From the NCBI RefSeq assembly GCF_014655595.1, contig NZ_BNBL01000004.1, forward strand, positions 434,001-498,000: 64,000 nt of DNA, given 5' to 3'. Position numbers and translations under genes: made by a program. The notes below the pieces were generated by a model. The model was not told the origin of the DNA. It saw only the letters and a program-made list of their open reading frames with translations, and searched no databases. The first letter of the stretch is position 1. Each line of letters begins with the position of its first letter. The DNA is from Streptomyces griseocarneus. GTDB lineage: Bacteria > Actinomycetota > Actinomycetes > Streptomycetales > Streptomycetaceae. This document shows positions 33,964 through 41,849 of this stretch, one piece after another.

Positions 33964-34070
33964 CGGGGACGCGCTGCTGAAACATGAGGCGGTCGCGCTT
34001 CACACGTGAGCTCGCCATGAGGCGTGTGACCCTGTGACGGCAGTGCCCCCCATGTTTCAGCGCGTCCCCG
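33964..34070. repeat. inverted repeat and right copy of module-flanking repeat
   Basis: CGGGGACGCGCTG (plus CTG) AAACATG at 33964-33986 is repeated inverted at 34051-34070, lacking only the three-base CTG. Inside it, 34024-34060 is the right copy of the repeat at 31875-31914. It lies between the convergent caspase and WD40 genes, so it may also terminate transcription. Confidence 0.6.
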
Positions 34071-34134
34071 TGCTCTGTGTGGAATCCATAGCTGCACAGG
34101 AGCCGCAACTCCCGCCGCACGGTGGCACCCTCCT

Positions 34135-36558
34135 TCAGCACCAGTCGCGATCTTCATCGGGGAGCGTCCACAACCGCACTGTCCGATCTCTGGATGCGGT
34201 AGCGAGGAGAGAACCGTCCGGTGAGAAGGCCACGCCGTCGACCGTGTCGTGATGGCCGATGAGGGCAGCCCTGGCCATCTCGCTTCCACCATCGACTCGC
34301 TCCAGCCAGACGTGCTGGTCTTCCCCTCCGATGGCTAGCCAGCACGCGTTCGGTGCAAATTCGAGGGTTCTCACTGGGCCGCCGATGCCGATGATCGGCT
34401 TATTGATGGGTTTTCGAGTGTTCGTGCTCAAAAGAAGCACTTGGCCCTGTGTGTCCCCTAAAGCAAGCACGCTGCCGTCCGGAGAAAACGCTATTGCAGT
34501 AGTAGAGGGAGCCGCTACGCGCAAAAGGTGCAGGCCGCTCTCGTCGGCCAAGTCCCAGAGCCACACCCCTGCGTTCTCTTCGATCGCAGCCAGTAGCCCA
34601 TCAGTCGAGATCGTCATCGCGATGATCTTCCCGCCGTACGTGTTGCGCGGCCGGCGGCGGGCAGGCTCCTGCGTGGCCGGATCCCAAAGGCGTACCGTAC
34701 CGTCATCTCCGCCCGTGGCCATCACTTGACTGTCCGGAGAAAATGCCATAGATCTGATCGAGCCAGTGGGGATCTTGTTCAGGTCCCCGACAGGTTTAAA
34801 GGTGGCCGTATTCCACAGCCGCACCGGTTTTCCGGCGTCAACGGCAGCCAGCAGGCTGCTATTAGGTGAAAACACCAGTGATCTAACCATGCCGCCACGC
34901 GCTGTGAGTCGGTCGACGATGGGTGTTCGCGTGACGGGATCCCACAGCTGCACCGCCCCGTCGTCTGTGCCAGTGGCCAGCAGCTGGCCATCCGGCGAGA
35001 ATGCAACCGCTCGGGCGCCCTGTTCGAAAACGAACGGAGGTAGCGATACAGGGCTCTGCTGGACTGCATAGTGTATTGCTTTTGCGGCAAGCGAAGTTGC
35101 CGGGGCTAACTCGTCGTTCTCGATTGAACGAGGGGGTTGACTCGCTTCCCCCACTAACTCATCTGCTGAACCAAGAAATTTCAGCGTGGTCGGATTCCAC
35201 AGGGCCGCATCTCCATCCGCCCCACCAGTCGCGAGATAATTGCCTTCAGGTGAAAGTGCCGCCGCGAAAATGGGGCCATTATGGGCCTCGAGTATTTCCG
35301 CGGTAATTTCCCACTTGCCGTTTCCTCGGTTCCACAGTCGCAGCCCACCGTCGTGGCTGCCAGCTATAATGTTTGAACCGTGCCCTTGAGTAAGGGTGTA
35401 GATGGCGCTGCCGCTTCCGTTGCGCAGCATATTAGCTGTTTTTGGCTCTTCTCGCGTATCCCAAAAATGCACCACTCCATCCGAGCATCCGATAGCGAGG
35501 GTGAAGCCAGTGTCAGCTATCGCGTATACAGGACTGTACCCGGTGGCATACCTCTTGGTAGGGGCACCTGTTGACCTCTCCCACAGCCTCACAAGCCCGT
35601 CCGCTGCGCCGGCTACCAGAGGCCCGCCCAAAGGACATGCCAGCGCGATCACTGGCCCGCCATGCCCTTGGAGTGCCTCGCCGGTGGGAGTCAGAGTGTA
35701 GGTGTCCCACTGCCGCACCGATCCGTCTGCCCCGCCAGCAATTACACGGGCTCCATTCATCAGAAACGCAACGGTGTAGACCGGCCCCTCGTGTCCAACG
35801 AGAGGCTCGCCGACGGGCTCGCGGGAGTAGACATCCCACAGCCGTACTGTGCCGTCAGCGCCACAAGTCGCCATGTAGCGTCCATCCCGAGAGAAGGCCA
35901 CTCCATAGACCGGGCCATCGTGGCCTGTGAGTGGAGTATCGGAGGCTTGTAACGGGCTACCGTCTTGCGCTGGAGGGGTCTCCCAAAGCTGAATCGTCCC
36001 GTCTGCGCAACAAGCTGCCAGAAGGCTTTCGTCTGGAGAGAAGGCCACCCCGTAGATCGCGCGGCTGCTAACGGGTAGTGCCAGTCCGTATTTGTCGCGC
36101 ATGCGGATGTCCGCAGATGGTGATGTATCGGTGGCCGCGGGGCGCGGAGGCTCCAAAGCGCGGCTGTCGTCCACTCGCGCAGCAAGGGTGGGCCTTGCTG
36201 CTGCGGCCGGCTGTCGGCGCGTCGACTGCAGGGCTACGGCGGCGGCCCACCGGGTGCGCCATTCGTCGAGCTCCGCTGCTCGACGGCTGGGTGGCGTGCA
36301 CTCTTCGCCGTATTCATCCCAGGACATCAGGGTGCGCACCATCAGGATCAGAGTGTCCACGTTGATGTGCCGGCCGTTGAAAGCTGCGCTCTGGGTTGCG
36401 ATCGGCAGTGTTGCCTTCGCGCCGAACAGTTGCTTCGCGCGAGCCTCGATCGCCCGTAGCGACGGCTTGCCCCGTTGGACCTTCAGCCGTGTCAAGCGCT
36501 GCCCTAGGTCCACGAGCGCGTCTTCGTAGCTGCTCATTGCTGTGTCTTGCGGCGCCAT
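34135..36558 (-). CDS. HTH-like plus fourteen-blade WD40 repeat protein
   Basis: 807 residues. The N-terminal 110 residues (LVDLGQRLTRLKVQRGKPSL, IEARAKQLFGAKATLP) resemble the helical HTH-like module that precedes NACHT, caspase or WD40 parts in Streptomyces sensor proteins. After a linker come seven WD40 units (YGVAFSPDESLLAACCADGT and so on to about residue 470). A non-repeat spacer (about 470-520) leads to seven more units (AVAFSPDGQLLATGTDDGAV onward), consistent with two seven-bladed propellers. No enzymatic domain is visible. Convergent with the EACC1-caspase operon; it could be its sensor or a separate module. ATG 36558 has AGGACGAGG upstream. Confidence 0.88.
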   Translation of the reverse strand: MAPQDTAMSSYEDALVDLGQRLTRLKVQRGKPSLRAIEARAKQLFGAKATLPIATQSAAFNGRHINVDTLILMVRTLMSWDEYGEECTPPSRRAAELDEWRTRWAAAVALQSTRRQPAAAARPTLAARVDDSRALEPPRPAATDTSPSADIRMRDKYGLALPVSSRAIYGVAFSPDESLLAACCADGTIQLWETPPAQDGSPLQASDTPLTGHDGPVYGVAFSRDGRYMATCGADGTVRLWDVYSREPVGEPLVGHEGPVYTVAFLMNGARVIAGGADGSVRQWDTYTLTPTGEALQGHGGPVIALACPLGGPLVAGAADGLVRLWERSTGAPTKRYATGYSPVYAIADTGFTLAIGCSDGVVHFWDTREEPKTANMLRNGSGSAIYTLTQGHGSNIIAGSHDGGLRLWNRGNGKWEITAEILEAHNGPIFAAALSPEGNYLATGGADGDAALWNPTTLKFLGSADELVGEASQPPRSIENDELAPATSLAAKAIHYAVQQSPVSLPPFVFEQGARAVAFSPDGQLLATGTDDGAVQLWDPVTRTPIVDRLTARGGMVRSLVFSPNSSLLAAVDAGKPVRLWNTATFKPVGDLNKIPTGSIRSMAFSPDSQVMATGGDDGTVRLWDPATQEPARRRPRNTYGGKIIAMTISTDGLLAAIEENAGVWLWDLADESGLHLLRVAAPSTTAIAFSPDGSVLALGDTQGQVLLLSTNTRKPINKPIIGIGGPVRTLEFAPNACWLAIGGEDQHVWLERVDGGSEMARAALIGHHDTVDGVAFSPDGSLLATASRDRTVRLWTLPDEDRDWC

Positions 36559-36605
36559 GTTCCTCGTCCTGTTGAGTGGTGCTCCGCAGGCTAAGGCGTC
36601 GATGG

Positions 36606-36678
36606 CTGAACGCGGGCGAACTTTCCTGAACAGGTCTGAACAGGGAGCGAGCGGCTGAACATCATCCCTCCGCTGAAC
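36606..36678. promoter_or_regulatory. array of five CTGAAC repeats
   Basis: CTGAAC starts at 36606, 36626, 36636, 36655 and 36673: same orientation, spaced 20, 10, 19 and 18 bp, so close to one helical face. It fills the divergent region between the WD40 gene and the small membrane gene at 36760, which suggests cooperative binding of a regulator, perhaps the HTH of the WD40 protein. Confidence 0.6.
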
Positions 36679-36759
36679 GATCGTTCCCTGCCGATCAGGC
36701 TGTTGCAGGTTCGTTCGATCTATGCAGGTCAGCGGGATGCGGTTGGCCAAAGTCGAGAC

Positions 36760-36996
36760 ATGGCAAACACACAGAACTCTCAGGCAGCTCCCGCAACTAC
36801 GCGACCGCCTACGGCGGAGCCAGAGCCGCCGTTCTTGTCCCTGCACACCGCGGTGGTGCTGCTCGCCGCCGTCGTCATCGGCTTGGTGCTCGGGGGCCTC
36901 ACGGCCCTCGCCGGCACGTCGGCGTCTGGTGCCGCCGTGGTCGGGCTGACCTCTGCCGGCGCCAGCGTCCCAGTGCTGCGCTCGCTCATCCGGTAA
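36760..36996 (+). CDS. small membrane protein
   Basis: 78 residues: a Pro/Thr-rich N-terminus of about 25 residues, one long hydrophobic segment (LHTAVVLLAAVVIGLVLGGL), then a small-residue second segment (SGAAVVGLTSAGASVPVL). Function unknown. The ATG was chosen because it falls after the CTGAAC array and avoids an odd leader. Divergent from the WD40 gene and followed by its own terminator. Confidence 0.6.
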   Translation: MANTQNSQAAPATTRPPTAEPEPPFLSLHTAVVLLAAVVIGLVLGGLTALAGTSASGAAVVGLTSAGASVPVLRSLIR

Positions 36997-37016
36997 GTGG
37001 CGATCGGCAAGTGTGT

Positions 37017-37055
37017 GCGCGATCCTGCTTCGTTCCTCTGCAGAGGGGGCGAAGC
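37017..37055 (+). terminator. intrinsic terminator
   Basis: A 16-bp stem with one G-T pair and a seven-base loop, downstream of the small membrane gene. Confidence 0.75.
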
Positions 37056-37110
37056 GGGATCGCGCGGCTGTGAAGCCTTGCCGCTATTGGTGGCTCGCCC
37101 TAAGCTCGAA

Positions 37111-37125
37111 CTGACGGTACGTCAG
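37111..37125. promoter_or_regulatory. palindromic operator before the amidohydrolase gene
   Basis: CTGACGGTACGTCAG has 6-bp arms around GTA and ends 16 bp before the GTG start. TGACG...CGTCA palindromes are typical of TetR-type regulators of catabolic genes. No TetR gene is present in the element. Confidence 0.5.
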
Positions 37126-37141
37126 ATTTAAAGGGGGCGTC

Positions 37142-38356
37142 GTGCCCAACACCGAAGCTGTCGACCGCGAACTGCCCAAGGTCATCAGCGTGGACGATCA
37201 CGTGATCGAGCCCGCCCACCTCTTCAAGGCCTGGCTGCCGGGCAAGTATCGGGACGTGGGGCCGAAGCCCCTCACCGCTGGCATCGGAGAGCTGAAGTAC
37301 GTCGGTGGCAAGTACCGATTCACCACCAGCCCGGATGGGCAGCTCACGGACTGGTGGGAGTACGAGGGGCAGCTCTTCCCGTACAAGCGGATTATCGCTG
37401 CCGTCGGCTTCTCGCGGGACGAGATGACCCTTGAGGGCATCACGCGTGAGCAGATGCGTCGCGGGTGCTGGGATCCCAAGGCTCGGTTGGAAGACATGGA
37501 CCTCAATCACGTCGAGGCATCCCTCTGCTTCCCCACCTTCCCGCGCTTCTGCGGGCAGACCTTCTCCGAGGCACGGGACAAGGAGCTCGCACTCGCCTGC
37601 GTGCGTGCCTATAACGACTGGATGGTGGAGGAGTGGTGCGGCGACAGCGGTGGCCGGCTGATACCGCTGTGCCTTATCCCCTTGTGGGACGTAGAGCTCG
37701 CGGTCGCCGAGATCAAGCGTAATGCCGCCCGCGGCGTGCGCGCTGTGACGTTCAGCGAGATCCCGGCATATCTTGGCCTGCCGTCCGTCCACTCTGGCTA
37801 CTGGAACCCGTTCTTCGCGGCCTGCGAGGAAACCGGCACGGTGGTCAACATGCACATCGGTTCGTCGTCGCAGATGCCTGCCACGTCATCGGACGCGCCG
37901 CCGGCGGTGCAAGCATCCTTGAGCTTCAACAACGCGATGGCGTCGATGATGGATTTCCTCTTCTCTGGCGTCCTGGTGCGGTTCCCGCAGCTCAAACTCG
38001 CCTACAGCGAAGGGCAGATGGGGTGGATTCCATACGCCCTGGAGCGAGCCGACGACGTATGGAAAGAACACCGCGCGTGGGGAGGGGTCAAGGACCTGAT
38101 CCCGGAGCCCCCATCGACGTACTACTACCGCCAGATCTTCTGCTGCTTCTTCCGCGACAAGCACGGCATCGCCTCGATCGAGACTGTGGGAGTCGATAAC
38201 GCCACCTTCGAGACCGACTACCCCCACGTCGACTCGACGTGGCCCCACACGAAGGATGTGGCGGCCGAGCATTTGGCGGGGCTTCCCGCCGATGTGGCGT
38301 ACAAGGTCCTTCGAGGGAACGCCATCCGCATGCTGGGATTGTCGTTCGATCGGTGA
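37142..38356 (+). CDS. amidohydrolase family protein (Amidohydro_2)
   Basis: 404 residues. The TIM-barrel amidohydrolase opens ISVDDHVIEPAHLF (metal-binding D-x-H variant). It continues with VNMHIGSSS (metal His), FPQLKLAYSEGQMGWIPYAL and a C-terminal DNATFETDYPHVDSTWPHTK (metal or catalytic Asp). The profile matches 2-amino-3-carboxymuconate-semialdehyde decarboxylase-like enzymes that act on aromatic or acyl substrates. GTG start with AAAGGGGG upstream. It is monocistronic AICE cargo with no pathway partners nearby; substrate unknown. Confidence 0.9.
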   Translation: MPNTEAVDRELPKVISVDDHVIEPAHLFKAWLPGKYRDVGPKPLTAGIGELKYVGGKYRFTTSPDGQLTDWWEYEGQLFPYKRIIAAVGFSRDEMTLEGITREQMRRGCWDPKARLEDMDLNHVEASLCFPTFPRFCGQTFSEARDKELALACVRAYNDWMVEEWCGDSGGRLIPLCLIPLWDVELAVAEIKRNAARGVRAVTFSEIPAYLGLPSVHSGYWNPFFAACEETGTVVNMHIGSSSQMPATSSDAPPAVQASLSFNNAMASMMDFLFSGVLVRFPQLKLAYSEGQMGWIPYALERADDVWKEHRAWGGVKDLIPEPPSTYYYRQIFCCFFRDKHGIASIETVGVDNATFETDYPHVDSTWPHTKDVAAEHLAGLPADVAYKVLRGNAIRMLGLSFDR

Positions 38357-38557
38357 CGTCTGGTCGTTCTGCGGCAAGCGCCGTGCGGGGTAGTGGCGGC
38401 AACCGCGCGCCCCGGCCGGATCACCTTGCGGAGCCACGGCCGGGGCGGACGGTCACAGAGGCGGCTGGGCCCTACGCGAGTAGGACGGCGTACACCGAGC
38501 GGCTCGGCGGTGCCGGCGCCACCCTGCTCGCCCTGGTCTCCAGCAGCGTTGTCCGCC

Positions 38558-39193
38558 TCACGACGTCATCACCTCATCCAGGTCCACGACGGTGACCTTG
38601 CGCAGTTCGCGCACGAGCTGCGAGGCCAGTACGGCGTTCAGGCGCTCGTCTCCATACTTGAGCCAGGGGATCGACGAGTCGCGTCGCCAGCCGCTATCGG
38701 TCCACTGGTAGCGGGTTCCTGAGATCCCCCAGAGCCGGGGCAGCTTGACGCGGAGCGGGATGAAACGGCCCGCGTGCGGGCACTGCTCGACTGCCAGCCG
38801 CGCATCTCTCTCGCACAGGGGAGGCATATGGGTGAGCGAGCCTTCCGGCCACGTCGGCGGGTCCTGCGGCATCCGCCAGTCCAGGAAGAGCCATCCGTCC
38901 CTGTTCCGGCCGGCAGGCTCCCCGCAGACCTGGCACAGCAGCTCGTACATGCACTCACGCTGGCGCTCGGGGTTCATCGCGGCAAAGATCGGCTTCCCCT
39001 TGCGGGAAGCGCGCTCGACGCGAGCCCACAGGACCCCCGCGCGGTCGCGGTCGTCGGCCTGCATGACCTTGTAGGCGAGCCGCGGCGTCGGTGTGTATGC
39101 GATCGTCAAGTCAGCCTCAAGGCCGCCCTGTTCATCGTCATAGGCAACGACGAACGGGGTCACCGTGGGCTGGGTGATGGCCTTCTTAGGCAC
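38558..39193 (-). CDS. hypothetical zinc-ribbon-like AICE protein
   Basis: 211 residues, family not recognised. CQVCGEPAGRNRDGWLFLDW in the middle and later CERDARLAVEQCPHAGRFIP give two Cys pairs that could bind zinc. The C-terminus ends VVDLDEVMTS. I have seen such proteins beside GntR repressors in Streptomyces mobile elements; here it is 63 bp downstream of one and probably in its operon. Confidence 0.6.
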   Translation of the reverse strand: MPKKAITQPTVTPFVVAYDDEQGGLEADLTIAYTPTPRLAYKVMQADDRDRAGVLWARVERASRKGKPIFAAMNPERQRECMYELLCQVCGEPAGRNRDGWLFLDWRMPQDPPTWPEGSLTHMPPLCERDARLAVEQCPHAGRFIPLRVKLPRLWGISGTRYQWTDSGWRRDSSIPWLKYGDERLNAVLASQLVRELRKVTVVDLDEVMTS

Positions 39194-39256
39194 TGGCTGC
39201 CTCCCTCAGTCCCGGGTTGCTGCCCTGCCATCTGGCGTCCTTGCCCAGGTAGTGGG

Positions 39257-39982
39257 TCATCTGGTGCCCCTCGGCGCTTCGACGTGCGTGTGGTTCGTGA
39301 AGATCACTTCGGTTCGGTCGCCGGCGAGCACCACGAAGGCTCCGGCCACGATGCGGCCGGCGGCGTCGGACGACGTGCGCTGCACCACGAGCACGGGGGT
39401 CGTGCTTCGTAGGAGCTGTGCCTCCTCGGTGCTCGGGAGCCTGGAGACCAGACGTTCCACCGTCGTGGCCACGTGGATGCCGGCCGCGGCAAGGAGGTCC
39501 TGGACGTCGTCGCCCCACGGCGAGCGGCCGGCTCTCGGGAGGCTGGGCTTTGGAATGGCGAGCTTGGCGACCGATCGGGGGACGTACACGCGAGCCATGC
39601 TCAGCGCGGACCGTTGCAAGTAGCTGACGTATTCGTACTCCGTCAGCGAAGACTGAGCGGGTACCCGGAGCAACGACGGCAGAACCCCTGACGCCTTGAC
39701 TCGGCGGACGTCGACGCTTACCTGCAACGTGCTGTCGGCCATTTTGTGCCCATGGGCGTAGGGGATGCGGTGCGGTTCACGGACGAAGTTCCCTCGGCCG
39801 TGGATTCCCTCCACCAGGCCCTCGGCCTTGAGCACGCTCATGGCTTCCCGCAACGTGGGCACGCTGACCTTGTAGTGCTCCGCGAGGCGCGTCTCTGAGG
39901 GAAGTCGCTCGCCCACGGCAAAGCCGCCGGACTCGATGCTGCGCCGGAGATCGTCGGCGATGTGGTGCTGGCGGGTGGTCAT
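39257..39982 (-). CDS. GntR/UTRA transcriptional regulator
   Basis: 241 residues. N-terminal winged helix (DDLRRSIESGGFAVGERLPS and LAEHYKVSVPTLREAMSVLK) is followed by the UTRA effector domain (LRSTTPVLVVQRTSSDAAGR, GDRTEVIFTNH). AICE repressors of the KorSA type belong to this family. It is the last ATGA-coupled gene of a leftward operon with the two small genes upstream. Confidence 0.9.
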   Translation of the reverse strand: MTTRQHHIADDLRRSIESGGFAVGERLPSETRLAEHYKVSVPTLREAMSVLKAEGLVEGIHGRGNFVREPHRIPYAHGHKMADSTLQVSVDVRRVKASGVLPSLLRVPAQSSLTEYEYVSYLQRSALSMARVYVPRSVAKLAIPKPSLPRAGRSPWGDDVQDLLAAAGIHVATTVERLVSRLPSTEEAQLLRSTTPVLVVQRTSSDAAGRIVAGAFVVLAGDRTEVIFTNHTHVEAPRGTR

Positions 39983-40395
39983 GGCTGCTGATCACCGTTT
40001 TCCTGGCAGTCTGATGGCGCGCAGACAGGTGGTCGTCCGCATGGTCGGGCCTCGCTGGTGAGGAAGTGCAGACGCTTTGACCTGGGAGGGACGTTGGCGA
40101 GGTCCACAACCTCGAGCGTTTCGCCCCCGCTGGCGATGACGCCGCCGCAGCGAACCGTCTGGTGGTCCACCTCGACGAAGACGACGTCATCCTTCGAGAT
40201 CGGGACAGGCGTCAGCGCCTTCCCTCGGCAGCATTCGCAGCCGTCGCGGCGGTGGCAGCCGCAGCCGCAAGGCTGGTAGGTCGCCGACCAGGCTGAGGGA
40301 GAGACCTTGGAGCTCTCGGGGCAATCGCTGTGGACGCCCATGCGGCAGGAGGCGGAGCGATACGCCTCCGCTGAGCGGCGGGGGCGCGGCATCAT
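39979..40395 (-). CDS. hypothetical Cys-rich protein
   Basis: 138 residues. The N-terminal half holds CGCGCHRRDGCECCRG, a dense Cys/His cluster likely to bind metal. The C-terminal half is mixed beta strand (DVVFVEVDHQTVRCGGVIA). It overlaps both neighbours by start-stop ATGA-type junctions, which supports it as a real gene. Function unknown. Confidence 0.6.
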   Translation of the reverse strand: MMPRPRRSAEAYRSASCRMGVHSDCPESSKVSPSAWSATYQPCGCGCHRRDGCECCRGKALTPVPISKDDVVFVEVDHQTVRCGGVIASGGETLEVVDLANVPPRSKRLHFLTSEARPCGRPPVCAPSDCQENGDQQP

Positions 40396-40685
40396 CGGCG
40401 TGCACCCGCCACGTACTGTCCGCAGTCTCCCCGCCAGCCGAACGGCATGCTGTAAGGCGGGGTGCTGACGGAGCCGGTCGGCTTGTGCGGGTGGGCGACC
40501 GCTGCGTCGTCGCCAGACGACGTCGCCCACCGCGGGGTCCTTTCAGTCTCCTGGACGGAGCCGCCGGGTGCCGATTCCGGCTCTGGATACGCGAGGTCGT
40601 TCACCGGGCGGCGCTGAGCTCGGTCCGGCGGGTGAACGAATCGCTGCCTGGTCCAAGTGGCGGCTCGGCGGATAAAGTTGGACAC
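40392..40685 (-). CDS. small hypothetical protein
   Basis: 97 residues, mostly disordered (RAQRRPVNDLAYPEPESAPG). Its basic start, MSNFIRRAATWTRQRF, is reminiscent of short AICE proteins. Its stop overlaps the start of the next gene, which is the main support. No function assigned. Confidence 0.45.
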   Translation of the reverse strand: MSNFIRRAATWTRQRFVHPPDRAQRRPVNDLAYPEPESAPGGSVQETERTPRWATSSGDDAAVAHPHKPTGSVSTPPYSMPFGWRGDCGQYVAGARR

Positions 40686-40698
40686 GCTGATCAGCTCC

Positions 40699-41001
40699 TC
40701 AAAGCTGGTTGCCGCGCCCCCGGGCAGCCTCGATTGCCGCGGGGGTTTCTTTGTCGACAGCGGCCCAAGCGGTGCGGCCGCGTTTGCTGCCGATGGCGAT
40801 CCCCCACCAGTCCGCGGCGTCTAGAGCTGCTAAGAACTCTCGCCATGCCTCGGTGGGGGCTTGCTCCGGTACCTCCGTCTCGATGCGCACGTGGGTGTCG
40901 TGATCGCTTACCCGGGGGACGCAGCCGGCGGCGGTGAGGCGTGCCGCGATGGCGTCGACTCGTGCCTCCAGCGAGTGCAAAACCCGTCCCTTCGTCGCCA
41001 C
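40699..41001 (-). CDS. small hypothetical AICE protein
   Basis: 100 residues. LHSLEARVDAIAARLTAAGC suggests a helix, followed by alternating strands (VRIETEVPEQAP) and WREFLAALDAADWWGIAIGS, a compact alpha/beta fold. First gene of the leftward operon; its start lies 20 bp from the GCCTAGAT array, so that array probably controls it. Function unknown. Confidence 0.6.
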   Translation of the reverse strand: MATKGRVLHSLEARVDAIAARLTAAGCVPRVSDHDTHVRIETEVPEQAPTEAWREFLAALDAADWWGIAIGSKRGRTAWAAVDKETPAAIEAARGRGNQL

Positions 41002-41020
41002 GCGATCACTGACCGTGGTC

Positions 41021-41086
41021 GCCTAGATCCAAAGCTGGGCGCCTAGATATAGTCTGGCTGCCTAGATTAGAGCTAGGGGCCTAGAT
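41021..41086. promoter_or_regulatory. four GCCTAGAT iterons, operator array
   Basis: GCCTAGAT occurs at 41021, 41041, 41060 and 41079, spaced 20, 19 and 19 bp, in the 92-bp divergent region between the 40699 gene and the GntR gene at 41094. Regular near-20-bp phasing implies cooperative binding on one DNA face, most simply autoregulation by that GntR protein. Confidence 0.8.
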
Positions 41087-41093
41087 TTTCCAC

Positions 41094-41849
41094 ATGCGTG
41101 AGCAGCCGCCTTACCTCCGTTTCGCAGACGTGCTCCGGAAGCGCATCGAGAGCCAGGAGTGGATGCCGGGCGACCGCCTGCCCTCTCGTGCTCAGTTGGC
41201 ACAGGAGTGCGGTGTGACCGATGGCGTCGTGCGCCGCGCCCAAGAAGTGCTCATCGAGCAAGGCGTGTTGGAAGGCCGCGCGGGCTCAGGCACGTACGTC
41301 GCGCAGTCGCGTGAACGGGTGCGCTTGGTGCGCTCGCGGGAACGCGAGCAGGTCGAGGGATTGCCGTTCCACGCGGACATGGCCGCGCTGGGCAAGCGGG
41401 CGACCTGGGAGAGCCGGACCGACGGGATGGTGCCGGCGCCGCCGCACATCGCTGTGCGCCTCGGTATCTCGGAGGGCGACTACTGCGTAAGAACCGGGTA
41501 CGAGTTCATGGCGGACGGCAAGCCGGTGCAGATCGCGACGAGCTGGGAGCCGTACGCCATCACATCCGGCTCGCTTGTCGTGCTGCCCGAAGCCGGGCCG
41601 ATGGCAGGCAAGGGGGTGGTTCGGCGCATGGCGGAGATCGGCATCACGGTCAGCCGCTCTGTAGAGCGCCCGGAGGCGGGGCACGCGGAGACCGAGGAGG
41701 CGAACCTCCTCGGCATTCAGCGCGGTGCCTTGGTGATGCGGATCCAGCGGACGTACTTCGACGACGGCGGGCGGCCGGTGGAGACGGCCGACATCGTCGT
41801 GCCGACCGCTCTCAGCGAGATCGTCTACGAAGTGCCGATCAACCCGTAG
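41094..41849 (+). CDS. GntR/UTRA regulator, KorSA-like
   Basis: 251 residues. Winged helix YLRFADVLRKRIESQEWMPG, LAQECGVTDGVVRRAQEVLI and GRAGSGTYVAQS; UTRA domain with YCVRTGYEFMADGKPVQIAT and RIQRTYFDDGGRPVETADIV. Eight bases separate its ATG from an iteron array, the expected layout for the self-regulated master repressor of AICE replication and transfer. It is convergent with the glycosyltransferase gene, overlapping by 11 bp. Confidence 0.92.
   Translation: MREQPPYLRFADVLRKRIESQEWMPGDRLPSRAQLAQECGVTDGVVRRAQEVLIEQGVLEGRAGSGTYVAQSRERVRLVRSREREQVEGLPFHADMAALGKRATWESRTDGMVPAPPHIAVRLGISEGDYCVRTGYEFMADGKPVQIATSWEPYAITSGSLVVLPEAGPMAGKGVVRRMAEIGITVSRSVERPEAGHAETEEANLLGIQRGALVMRIQRTYFDDGGRPVETADIVVPTALSEIVYEVPINP

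Noticed and set aside
32003..36558. Classical toxin-antitoxin module
   Set aside because: The EACC1-like protein lacks antitoxin folds and the caspase is far larger than TA toxins; a conflict-system effector fits better.
39186..39627. Several short frames on the plus strand opposite the GntR gene at 39257
   Set aside because: Antisense shadows without ribosome sites or recognisable domains.
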